Assembly: GCA_937924405.1 (NCBI GenBank)
Contig: CALDVW010000043.1
Span: 1-64,000 of the forward strand
Direction of reading: 5' to 3'
Length of the DNA: 64,000 bases
DNA from: an uncultured Lysobacterales bacterium
GTDB lineage: Bacteria; Pseudomonadota; Gammaproteobacteria; Xanthomonadales; SZUA-36
The notes below the pieces were generated by a model that was given only the letters and a program-made list of their open reading frames with translations, did not search any database and was not told where the DNA came from. Shown here piece by piece: positions 50,101-56,800 of the stretch. Position numbers and translations under genes: made by a program. Every line of letters starts with the position of its first letter. Position 1 is the first letter of the stretch.

Positions 50101-50507
50101 AACAGCCATTCGCTGACGACACCGGGTACCTGGTCCTGGTTGGAGTGAAGCTTGTTGTACGTATTGAGAATGGACTCTTCACGATCCTGCCCCACGTAAA
50201 ATCGTAAAGTGACCGCGGCCTGTCCTGATTTGCTGGTTGAGTAGACATGCTCAACGCCCGGTATCTGGGTCAGCAATTTCTCCACCGGGATGGTCACCTG
50301 GCGCTCTACCTGCCGGGCGCTCAACCCCGGAGCCGATACCAGCACGTCCAGCATAGGCACGACAATCTGGGGCTCCTCTTCACGCGGCGTGAATTGCAAA
50401 GCAATGAAACCGGCAATAATGGCCGCCAGGAACAGGAACAGTGGGATGCCTCCATCCAGCGAACGCCGGACAAGGCGATCGATGTAATGGCTGCCTGCCC
50501 TTTCCAT
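47175..50507 (-). CDS. RND-family efflux pump (AcrB-like)
   Basis: 1110 residues, proton-driven inner-membrane pump. The TM4 acidic pair is visible in LSLGLLVDDPITGVDNIERY, and the twelve-helix, two-repeat layout with large periplasmic loops is clear. Part of a rhodanese-pump-adaptor operon behind an AT-rich repeat site. Substrate unknown; the sulfur setting suggests a sulfur compound or a toxic by-product, which is inference. The outer-membrane duct could be the TolC-like protein at 22.7-24.0 kb. Confidence 0.88.
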   Translation of the reverse strand: MERAGSHYIDRLVRRSLDGGIPLFLFLAAIIAGFIALQFTPREEEPQIVVPMLDVLVSAPGLSARQVERQVTIPVEKLLTQIPGVEHVYSTSKSGQAAVTLRFYVGQDREESILNTYNKLHSNQDQVPGVVSEWLLRPVEVDDVPIVLLALWSEDSSLYDDHELRRIADEVTTQLQSIPQTSEVKVAGGRPRAIRVLLDPESLAARKTTALEVAQALTLSNQLRSAGIWTYGNETILLESGDFIRSEEELERLLVNVIDGTPVYLQDVATIIDGPGEAENYSWIEFAPGHPRFSPAQEDYPMVTISVAKHRGSNAVSVAREIHDRMSAMQETILPPEVQVEVLRDYGQTANEKVNNLSSSLAFAIMTVVVFIGVFLGIREALVVGLAVPICYGITLALDLAFGYTINRVTLFALILSLGLLVDDPITGVDNIERYIKRKGSGMRQQIVAAMAEIRTPLMMSTVTIMLAFVPLGFITGMMGPYMAPMAFNVPVSVAASTLVAFLVTPWLASRLLKPSSLTANKPEDEAAPLFRFYSRMLLPVLDSRKRAHLVLWGVLGLFIIAASLPLFRLVPLKLLPYDNKNEIQIVIDMPEYSSLESTAALAKQVSKLAGRLPEIQAIAVFVGTPSPIDFNGMVRRYYQRMGPHMADLRLTLVDKDDREHQSHAVVLRLRELLIGLNAGDASIKVVEVPPGPPVLSTLVAEIQAGALVSYEEQRRAAGLVMDRLGREPQVVEIDSTVEHSQRRLRFIADKQKAALSGVSTEDVTATLSLANQGLMAGYVQLPRETRPLPIELRLAANERTSTSDFMRLRVKGRPGIVQESSPQGLDSAARPLVSIGELGSFEPQLADKAIHRKDLRPVVYVTAEISGRTPAEVIADVQADLGPDQPRSDTPVTDWESRQFIVPGGGDGWQLPDGVEVLWTGEGEWRITVRVFRDMGLAFAFALIAIFFVLHLQTASTALSMIIMSSIPLTIIGIMPGFWLMNQFGERLIAGAPDPVMFTATAMIGMIALAGIVVRNSLILVEFITQSRESGLPLKEALIQAGAVRMRPVLLTAGTTMLGNLIITLDPVFSGLALAIIFGIVASTLFTLLVVPVVYLLVFDQPEKAQVND

Positions 50508-50526
50508 TGCTTTGCCGGCCCGCGCC

Positions 50527-50868
50527 CTACTGAGTCGACAGCTCAGCCGCTTTGGATTGCGCGTTTTCCAGGCTTTCCAGGTTGATCACCCGGGTATAGC
50601 CCATTTCTTCCAGCGCCTGTTTAGCGATGCCTGCCCGCCGGCCGCTGCGGCAATACAGATAGAGCACAGCGTCCTTGTCGTCTGTCACCTCGAATATTCG
50701 AGCCGGAACTTCCTCGTAGGGAATGTTTAGCGCTGTGGAAACGTGTCCCTGGTCGAATTCTTCTGCGCTGCGCACATCGAGCCAAAAGACATCTCCGGCC
50801 CAGCAGGCCGGATTAATCAGTAGTAAAAGCGCCAGGAAAGCTGGCTTTTTCAAAAACCGTCGCATCAT
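50527..50868 (-). CDS. Secreted rhodanese-like protein
   Basis: 113 residues. A signal peptide (FLALLLLINPACWAG) precedes a single rhodanese domain with the catalytic loop CRSGRRAG (Cys73). The active Cys carries sulfane sulfur in this family. Export implies a periplasmic role, such as accepting or delivering persulfide sulfur before or during efflux. First gene of the operon, 19 bases behind two AT-rich direct repeats. Confidence 0.85.
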   Translation of the reverse strand: MMRRFLKKPAFLALLLLINPACWAGDVFWLDVRSAEEFDQGHVSTALNIPYEEVPARIFEVTDDKDAVLYLYCRSGRRAGIAKQALEEMGYTRVINLESLENAQSKAAELSTQ

Positions 50869-50886
50869 GGGGTTCCTTTATTAAGA

Positions 50887-50912
50887 ATATTCTAATATAC
50901 AATATTCTAATA
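50887..50912. promoter_or_regulatory. Direct repeats upstream of the rhodanese-RND operon, candidate ArsR operator
   Basis: Two identical 11-base copies of ATATTCTAATA (50887-50897 and 50902-50912) on the plus strand, start-to-start 15 bases; toward the minus-strand operon they read TATTAGAATAT. They end 19 bases before the rhodanese start. Similar copies precede other genes of this region, so a common repressor is plausible. Confidence 0.55.
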
Positions 50913-50952
50913 CAAAGTGTCACGCATTGCTCAATATGAACCCGTCGAGCGA

Positions 50953-50976
50953 AGCCGCCTTCCGCCGCAGGCGGGA
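50953..50976 (-). repeat. REP-like palindromic repeat, copy 1
   Basis: A 24-base GC-rich unit that can fold on CCGCCT/AGGCGG arms. An identical copy lies at 60997-61020. Both copies are just downstream of a gene's stop (here the secreted protein gene on the minus strand) and read the same way relative to that gene. No U-run follows, so it is a REP-like or mRNA 3'-end element rather than a classical terminator. Confidence 0.6.
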
Positions 50977-50996
50977 GCCGGAAAACGAGACTCCTC

Positions 50997-51905
50997 TTAG
51001 TTGCCGGATTTCACCAACTCCTCGAGGGCATCTTCTGTCGCCCCCGGCGAAGACATCAGCTTGGTAAAGCCGTGCTTACCCATCATCGGCAAATCCGGGA
51101 AATGAACAGCCATCCGGAACTTCATCGGAAGCGCCTCGACAGCCGCTTCATCGACCAGTATTTCGTAAGGGAAATAGGCTACTTTGCTGTAGCCTTCAAA
51201 ATCGACGATGGACAGTTGGTGAGACTCATCGATATCGACCTCTTCGTCGGCGTCAGTGGTGGCTTTCATCCCGACACCGAACACGGTCTGGTTCTTTCCC
51301 GGAATATCGATGCGGTAAACCAGGGTCAGTGGATCGCCTTCTTTCGCGAGACCCGACTCGACGGCAGTAATGGCAGCCTCATGGCTGTCGAACGTACCCA
51401 GTTCCATGGGGTCATCGAAGTAGGGCATCATTGGCTTGTAGTGGTACTTGCCTAACTTCTTGGCAGTCATTTCCTTGTCAGCGCCGAAGGTTTCAACATT
51501 GCCAAGCACTGCGCTCAACTGGTCGAGCACGCTTTGCATGTCGCCTTCAAGGCGGTATGCGTGCTGAATGTACAGCGGATTGATGTAGGCAACCTCGGTC
51601 TTGCCCTCGCGTTCCGTGATGCTGACTCTTTGTCCGGCACCATAGCCGCCCTTGTCAGACAGCGCCGCAATGGATTTGAGGTTTGGGCTGGTCACCACGA
51701 GGACAATCGCGTTATCCAGAGGTGAGTACTGGCCGGCCAGTGTGAAACCGCCTTTTTGGAGGGCAGAAATAGTAGCTTCGGTCTGCTCTGCAAGTTCGCT
51801 GTCATTCACCGAGGCCAGAATGAAGGGTTGGTATGTCGTATCAGCAAGCGCTGTCGTGCTGATCAGAAACAATACGGAAAAAAGTGTTATCAGCTTGGTA
51901 TGCAT
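50997..51905 (-). CDS. Secreted protein of unknown function
   Basis: 302 residues from ATG 51905, with a signal peptide (MHTKLITLFSVLFLISTTAL, cleavage near ALA-DT). The mature part looks like two related modules of about 130 residues, each with hydrophobic strands and a conserved GG or GF turn; a distant relation to DUF302 folds is possible but not shown. No metal or catalytic motif and no cysteine in the mature part. It lies within the sulfur island, and upstream are two AT-rich motif copies (51991-52018) shared with the divergent methyltransferase gene. Confidence 0.6.
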   Translation of the reverse strand: MHTKLITLFSVLFLISTTALADTTYQPFILASVNDSELAEQTEATISALQKGGFTLAGQYSPLDNAIVLVVTSPNLKSIAALSDKGGYGAGQRVSITEREGKTEVAYINPLYIQHAYRLEGDMQSVLDQLSAVLGNVETFGADKEMTAKKLGKYHYKPMMPYFDDPMELGTFDSHEAAITAVESGLAKEGDPLTLVYRIDIPGKNQTVFGVGMKATTDADEEVDIDESHQLSIVDFEGYSKVAYFPYEILVDEAAVEALPMKFRMAVHFPDLPMMGKHGFTKLMSSPGATEDALEELVKSGN

Positions 51906-51990
51906 GGTTCGTCCTCTGTTTTCATGGTTCTTTTTTGATAATGCCTTCAGCTTAATCATAAAAGTTGCAGGAACAGAATGTTTTATTCAT

Positions 51991-52018
51991 TTTTTCTAAT
52001 ATTTATGATATTCCAATG
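51991..52018. promoter_or_regulatory. AT-rich motif pair between divergent secreted-protein and methyltransferase genes
   Basis: Two copies related to ATATTCTAATA: TTTTTCTAATA (51991-52001) and ATATTCCAATG (52008-52018), 9 of 11 bases each. On the minus strand, toward the secreted-protein gene, they read as the TATTAGAATAT consensus. On the plus side lies the operon ending in an arsR, so the repressor could control its own gene here. Confidence 0.45.
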
Positions 52019-52055
52019 ATTTGGGTCAATTTCAGGGGTAAGCGGCCGGTTGATC

Positions 52056-52718
52056 ATGGGTGCTGGTGCAAAAAGGCTGGTGCAGGTGAAAGCTTCAGAA
52101 TCCGACCGGAAAAAGCACTGGGAACGTACCTGGTCTGAAAAAAGCGTGACGGAAACCAGTTGGTATCAGGAAGTGCCGCGACTGTCACTGGCTATGATCG
52201 CCCATGCATCGCCTGGTCCGAACGATCCACTGATCGATATCGGTGGCGGGGCCTCATTGCTGGTCGATCATCTGTTGAAAGCCGGGTATCGCAATTTGGC
52301 GGTACTCGATATTTCACTGCTCGCGCTCAAGCAGGCGCAGCAACGCCTGGGTGAGGATTCCAGGCAGGTCGAGTGGATCGAGACGGACGTGACGAAGTAC
52401 CAACCGGATCGAAAATTTGCGCTGTGGCATGATCGCGCGGCTTTTCATTTCCTGACCTCGGCTAAAGACCGCGCGGCTTATGTCAGTGTTTTGAAAAAAG
52501 CGCTGACAGCGGGAGGGCAGGCCGTGATCGCTGCTTTTGCACCGGGAGCACCACGCCAATGCAGCGGACTGGATATCATCCAGTATGATGCTGAAAAGCT
52601 TGGGCTTGAATTGGGGCCTGAATTTGTGCTGGATGAAGAGGATCAGGAAATTCACATCACCCCGCTGGGCCGGGAACAGCAATTCGGTGTTTACCGGTTC
52701 ACTAAAATCAATCGATGA
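52056..52718 (+). CDS. SAM-dependent methyltransferase (type 11/12-like)
   Basis: 220 residues from ATG 52056. Begins KHWERTWSEKSVTETSWYQ, then the SAM motif LIDIGGGASLLVDHLL and VLDISLLALKQAQQRL. Small-molecule methyltransferases of this type include thiol and metalloid methylases. Being 49 bases before the arsR gene suggests a sulfur-linked substrate, but the sequence does not define one. Confidence 0.78.
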   Translation: MGAGAKRLVQVKASESDRKKHWERTWSEKSVTETSWYQEVPRLSLAMIAHASPGPNDPLIDIGGGASLLVDHLLKAGYRNLAVLDISLLALKQAQQRLGEDSRQVEWIETDVTKYQPDRKFALWHDRAAFHFLTSAKDRAAYVSVLKKALTAGGQAVIAAFAPGAPRQCSGLDIIQYDAEKLGLELGPEFVLDEEDQEIHITPLGREQQFGVYRFTKINR

Positions 52719-52767
52719 TACTGTACAATATGCCGAAAAATCGGCCGCAAGATCAGATACCTGAAAA

Positions 52768-53082
52768 ATGACACAAGAAGCACAGATTGACCCACGAAGG
52801 ATGGCCTCCGCGGCACAAAAGGCCAGCGAATTGATGAAAACCCTCGGTCACAAGGACCGGCTGATGGTGCTTTGCCACCTTACTTCCGGGGAAAAATCCG
52901 TGGGTGAACTTGCAGCCCTGCTGGATATTCCTCAATCACCTTTATCACAGCACCTGGCCAGGATGCGCAAGGAATCTCTGGTCACGACAAGGCGTGAAGC
53001 CCAGACCATCTACTACTCCATAGCCAGTGGCGAAGCGGCACGCTTCGTCGAGCTCATGCACGAAATCTACTGTAAAGAATGA
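52768..53082 (+). CDS. ArsR-family repressor, sHdrR/SqrR-like with cysteine pair
   Basis: 104 residues. Winged helix with IPQSPLSQHLARMRKESLV. Its only cysteines are Cys36 (MVLCHL) and Cys102 (EIYCKE), 66 residues apart, the same spacing as in BigR (42/108) and SqrR (41/107), which sense persulfide. In sHdr-containing bacteria a regulator of this type (sHdrR) represses the sulfur oxidation genes. It is the second such regulator in the window, and the better candidate for controlling the sHdr run nearby. Confidence 0.83.
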   Translation: MTQEAQIDPRRMASAAQKASELMKTLGHKDRLMVLCHLTSGEKSVGELAALLDIPQSPLSQHLARMRKESLVTTRREAQTIYYSIASGEAARFVELMHEIYCKE

Positions 53083-53250
53083 TTCCGCGCCCAATCTGGT
53101 GATACATTCCGCTGCATAATTCGCCGTTATTTTTTCGCTTTGCGAAAAACCACACCGGTAAACTCTTCCGTTACTCATTGGCGCAAATTTTGGGGGGTTT
53201 ACAGCGTTAATACATGATCCCGATCAGGTTTTTTTTGATTGAAGTCTGTT

Positions 53251-53277
53251 TATTAGACTATTTGTACATTAGAATGC
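53251..53277. promoter_or_regulatory. AT-rich motif pair upstream of the FadL-type gene
   Basis: TATTAGACTAT (53251-53261, 10 of 11 to TATTAGAATAT) and CATTAGAATGC (53267-53277, 8 of 11), start-to-start 16 bases, ending 45 bases before the gene's ATG. Orientation relative to the gene matches the other sites in the island. Confidence 0.5.
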
Positions 53278-53322
53278 CGTAAAGTACATAAACAGATTTT
53301 TAACAATTGATGGAGACCTCAG

Positions 53323-54714
53323 ATGAGTAAGTATTTCAACTGGTTTGCGACCGCAGTAGTTGTGGTCGGCCTGTGCGCAGCGGGGAGCGCATTTGCAACC
53401 AATGGGTATTTTACCCACGGCAACGGCACCAAGAATAAGGCCATGGCCGGCGCTGGTATCGCTTTGCCGGAAGACTCGATTGATGTCACCAACAACCCGG
53501 CAGTTGCACCCTTTGTTGGTAATCAACTGATTGTCGGCGCGGCATTGTTCAGCCCGGCCCGCAAATATCAGACTTCAGAAAGCCAGCTTAACGGAAACTT
53601 CGGTGCGATCACCATTGGTCCGAACAACATCAAGAGTGACTCCAATTATTTCGTCATTCCGCACATCGCGAAAGCATGGCAACTCGAAAATGGCAACGCC
53701 TGGGCGCTTTCATTTTATGGCCGCGGCGGCATGAATACCGATTGGAAGGGCGGCACTGCCACTTTTGATCCAGACGGCCCCGGACCTGCCGGCCCAATGA
53801 CATTTGACGGTACTTACGGCGCTGGCCTTTTCGGTATGCCTGACGCGGGTGTCAATTTCAACCAGGCGTTTTTTGACATTACCTGGGGTAAGCAATTCAA
53901 TGACCGGCTATCTCTGGGTATTTCCGGCGTTCTGGTTGCCCAGATGTTCGAGGCCAAAGGCGTCATGACGTTTGCGCAATTGACCGAGACCTTTGCCGCA
54001 AGCGGCGGCACCGAGTTTCCAGCGGCGCTGTCAGACAACGGCACCGACTGGGCCTACGGTGGTGGTGTGAAACTCGGATTGCACTCCAAGCTTTCAGACC
54101 GGGTCAGTTTCGGCATTATGTATCAGACCAAGATCAGCATGACAGAGTTCGACGATTACGCCGACCTGTTCGCAGAGCAGGGCGATATGGATATCCCTGC
54201 AGATTTGAAAGTTGGGCTGACCTTCCATGCCAACGAAAAGGTCGATATTAGCCTGGACCTCGAGCATATCTGGTACAGCGATATCGGATCAGTCGGAAAC
54301 CCAATTTCCTATCTTTTTGAGTGTCCCACGGCGGGTCGGGGTGGAACGGACCTGAGCAAGTGTCTGGGTGGTAACAACGGTGGTGGATTTGGCTGGGAAG
54401 ACATGACCGTCTACAAACTTGGAATGCGCTGGAAGGCGGGCGAAGACTGGGCCTGGCGTTTCGGCTATAGCTACGGTGAACAACCCATTCCTGAAACCGA
54501 GATGTCATTTAATATTCTGGCGCCCGGTGTCATGGAAAGTCATATCACGGCCGGCTTCACCCTGGAACGGACCACGGGCCGCCAGTTCAATATGGCCTTC
54601 ATGTATGCGCCGAGTGTTGACGTCACCGGACCACAGAATTTCGATCCGACCCAGACGGTCACATTTGAAATGTACCAGTGGGAGGTCGAGGCCAGTTATT
54701 CCTGGAGTTTCTAG
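53323..54714 (+). CDS. OmpP1/FadL/TodX-family outer membrane channel
   Basis: 463 residues. Signal peptide (FATAVVVVGLCAAGSAFA) followed by the family's N-terminal plug ATNGYFTHGNGTKNKAMAGAG, then a beta-barrel pattern ending in an aromatic residue (EVEASYSWSF). FadL-type channels let hydrophobic molecules cross the outer membrane. In this sulfur setting and behind a candidate persulfide-regulated site, hydrophobic sulfur species such as S8 or organic sulfur are possible cargo; this is inference. A strong terminator follows. Confidence 0.85.
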   Translation: MSKYFNWFATAVVVVGLCAAGSAFATNGYFTHGNGTKNKAMAGAGIALPEDSIDVTNNPAVAPFVGNQLIVGAALFSPARKYQTSESQLNGNFGAITIGPNNIKSDSNYFVIPHIAKAWQLENGNAWALSFYGRGGMNTDWKGGTATFDPDGPGPAGPMTFDGTYGAGLFGMPDAGVNFNQAFFDITWGKQFNDRLSLGISGVLVAQMFEAKGVMTFAQLTETFAASGGTEFPAALSDNGTDWAYGGGVKLGLHSKLSDRVSFGIMYQTKISMTEFDDYADLFAEQGDMDIPADLKVGLTFHANEKVDISLDLEHIWYSDIGSVGNPISYLFECPTAGRGGTDLSKCLGGNNGGGFGWEDMTVYKLGMRWKAGEDWAWRFGYSYGEQPIPETEMSFNILAPGVMESHITAGFTLERTTGRQFNMAFMYAPSVDVTGPQNFDPTQTVTFEMYQWEVEASYSWSF

Positions 54715-54739
54715 ACGCAAAAATAACCCTGCAATAAAA

Positions 54740-54763
54740 AACGGCCAGCTTTTGCTGGCCGTT
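54740..54763. terminator. Bidirectional rho-independent terminator
   Basis: Perfect 10-base stem AACGGCCAGC / GCTGGCCGTT with a TTTT loop, flanked by an A-run on the left and a T-run (TTTTCTTTT) on the right. It lies between the ends of the convergent FadL-type gene and tusA, so it can stop both. Confidence 0.9.
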
Positions 54764-54784
54764 TTCTTTTAAGCGGTTAAGAAC

Positions 54785-55009
54785 TTACGTCTTGCGAAGA
54801 AGGAACTTGTAAACACCACCTTCTTCGCTGTGCTCTACCAACTCGTTACCGGTCGTGCGGCAAAAAGCCTGGAAATCGGCCACGGCGCCGGGATCGGTCG
54901 CCAGAATCTCCAGCGTTCCGCCATCGGGTACTTCCTTGAGCGCCTTCTTGGCTTTAAGGATAGGGAGAGGACAGTTCAGTCCTTTTGCGTCGAGTACTTT
55001 ATCAGCCAT
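54785..55009 (-). CDS. tusA: Sulfur carrier protein TusA
   Basis: 74 residues from ATG 55009. The motif LNCPLPILKAKKAL with Cys13 is the sulfur-carrying site. In sulfur oxidisers TusA takes persulfide from a rhodanese or DsrE-type protein and passes it to sHdr or rDsr. It is 34 bases behind dsrE2 on the same strand, the known rhd-tusA-dsrE2 arrangement without the cytoplasmic rhodanese. Confidence 0.93.
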   Translation of the reverse strand: MADKVLDAKGLNCPLPILKAKKALKEVPDGGTLEILATDPGAVADFQAFCRTTGNELVEHSEEGGVYKFLLRKT

Positions 55010-55043
55010 ATTGGTTTCCTGATTGGTGAAAATGTTTGTACTT

Positions 55044-55553
55044 TTAAATGAACAGGTTGATGTGCGATTGGGTCGCCACTTCGATATACGTAGCCGCGCC
55101 ACCTATTTCAATTCCGTCGATCATGTCTTCATGTTTGTATTCGAAGAGGTCCATGGTCATTTGGCAGCCAATCAGGCGGACGTCGGCTTCAACAGCCAGA
55201 TCTCTCAGCTCGTCGATGGAAGCCACGCCTTTATTTTTGATCATGTTCTTCATCATCTTGGTGGCCATGGCGTCGACACCGGGAATGGCAGCAACGATGT
55301 TGGGCATGACCATGTGTTTTCCCATCATCGGCATTTTCATCGCCGCATTGCCCAGTGGCGTAACATTCAGGTCCAATTTCTTGAGCAACAGGGGCAGGCC
55401 GTAGAAGGTAAAGAACATCGTGACATCCAGGCCCATCGCTGCAGCCGTTGTACTCAGGATAAAGGGCGGATAAGCCCAGTCCAGGCTTCCCTTTGTAACA
55501 ATAATGGACATGGTATTTGGATTGATGGCGTTGCCGCCTGTTTCTTCTGACAT
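55044..55553 (-). CDS. dsrE2: DsrE2-type membrane-associated sulfurtransferase
   Basis: 169 residues of the DsrE/DsrF-like fold. The region IIVTKGSLDWAYPPFILST and TAAAMGLDVTMFFTFYGL is characteristic, with hydrophobic segments, and Cys130 sits in LIGCQMTMDLF, a position conserved in DsrE2. Thought to exchange sulfane sulfur with TusA near the membrane. Divergent from the HDAC-led operon. Confidence 0.88.
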   Translation of the reverse strand: MSEETGGNAINPNTMSIIVTKGSLDWAYPPFILSTTAAAMGLDVTMFFTFYGLPLLLKKLDLNVTPLGNAAMKMPMMGKHMVMPNIVAAIPGVDAMATKMMKNMIKNKGVASIDELRDLAVEADVRLIGCQMTMDLFEYKHEDMIDGIEIGGAATYIEVATQSHINLFI

Positions 55554-55590
55554 GGTCTTCGGGCCTCCGAAAAGAATTAGGAGTTAGGGC

Positions 55591-55628
55591 CGTATATTAT
55601 ATACAATTTTCATTTATTAGTAAAATCG
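55591..55628. promoter_or_regulatory. AT-rich region between divergent dsrE2 and HDAC-like genes
   Basis: Contains TATTAGTAAAA (55615-55625, 8 of 11 to TATTAGAATAT) and an upstream ATATTATATACAATT similar to the spacer region of the rhodanese site. Weaker than the other sites; listed because it lies at the head of the lipoate/sHdr gene run and of tusA-dsrE2. Confidence 0.3.
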
Positions 55629-55645
55629 AATACTATTGTCAGGCT

Positions 55646-56782
55646 ATGGACCGGATCGGTAAAAATTCCTTTCACATCAAACAAAAACAGTCGCTATTTG
55701 TCGGCAGCGATGTGTACAGGGAGGCCGCCTTCGGACAGCATCACCCGCTTTCCATAATTCGGGTTGCCGGCGTAGTCGATATCTGTGAAATGCTCGGATG
55801 GTTCGAAGCGGAACAGTTTCGGGAAAGTCCGCGCGCAACCGTGGAACAACTGCGTCAATTTCACGATGAAGACTATATCGAAGCAATAAGGGCCGCCGAT
55901 GAAAAGGGCAGCGTGGATAAGGAAATTCGTGACCGTTACCGGATCGGTACGATGGAGAATCCGCTTTTCCGGGGTCTGTACAAACGGGCCACGACAGCGG
56001 TCGGCGGTTCGATCATTGCCTCCGAACTGGCGATGGACGGCAGGGTGGTTTTCCATCCTTCCGGCGGTACCCACCATGGCAGGGCAGACCGGGCCAGCGG
56101 GTTTTGCTATTTTAACGACCCGGTATTTTCTATTCTGACGTTCCTGGCCAAGGGTCTCCAGCGGGTACTGTACGTGGACCTCGATGCGCATCACGGCGAT
56201 GGTGTGCAGGATGCGTTCGAGGCCGATTCACGGGTGCTGACGATTTCCATCCACGAGGAGAAGCGCTGGCCACACTCCGGGCTGGTTGATGACCGTGCCG
56301 GAGGCGCAGCGCGCAATTTGCCGGTGCCGCGCGGGTTTAACGACAGCGAATTGGATTTTCTGATGGAACACGCCGTTTACCCCCTGGCGAAGGCATTCGA
56401 TCCGCAGGCGCTGGTTATCACATGTGGAGCAGATGGCCTGGACGGCGACCCCCTTTCCCGGATGGCATTGAGTAACGTCGGGTTGTGGTCTGCCGTGGAA
56501 AAACTGCTTCGATTGTGCGAACGCACGGTCGTACTGGGAGGTGGTGGTTATAATCCCTGGACCGTTGTACGCTGTTGGGGTGGCCTCTGGGGGCGCTTGA
56601 GCGGCAGGGACATTCCCGCTGATCTTCCACCGGATACACGACGGTTTCTGGGCGGTTTTGAATGTGACCTGATCGATGAGGACGAAGTACCGGAGGCCTG
56701 GGTAAACACCCTGGCTGACGAGCCAAACATCGGCCCGGTCAGGCCAGAAATTGAAAGATTGGCTGATCTTGTATTGAATTGA
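55646..56782 (+). CDS. Histone deacetylase/AcuC-like deacetylase
   Basis: 378 residues of the zinc-dependent arginase-like deacetylase family. The tandem His in PSGGTHHGRADRASGFCYFND, the zinc ligands in YVDLDAHHGDGVQDAF and a third Asp in CGADGLDGDPL are present, so it should be active on acetylated lysine or small molecules such as acylpolyamines. It directly abuts the first radical SAM gene of the lipoate cluster. The link to lipoylation is unknown; acyl removal from a lysine of the lipoate carrier is one idea. Confidence 0.88.
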   Translation: MDRIGKNSFHIKQKQSLFVGSDVYREAAFGQHHPLSIIRVAGVVDICEMLGWFEAEQFRESPRATVEQLRQFHDEDYIEAIRAADEKGSVDKEIRDRYRIGTMENPLFRGLYKRATTAVGGSIIASELAMDGRVVFHPSGGTHHGRADRASGFCYFNDPVFSILTFLAKGLQRVLYVDLDAHHGDGVQDAFEADSRVLTISIHEEKRWPHSGLVDDRAGGAARNLPVPRGFNDSELDFLMEHAVYPLAKAFDPQALVITCGADGLDGDPLSRMALSNVGLWSAVEKLLRLCERTVVLGGGGYNPWTVVRCWGGLWGRLSGRDIPADLPPDTRRFLGGFECDLIDEDEVPEAWVNTLADEPNIGPVRPEIERLADLVLN

Positions 56783-56800
56783 TTGAATCCGGAAATTGAT

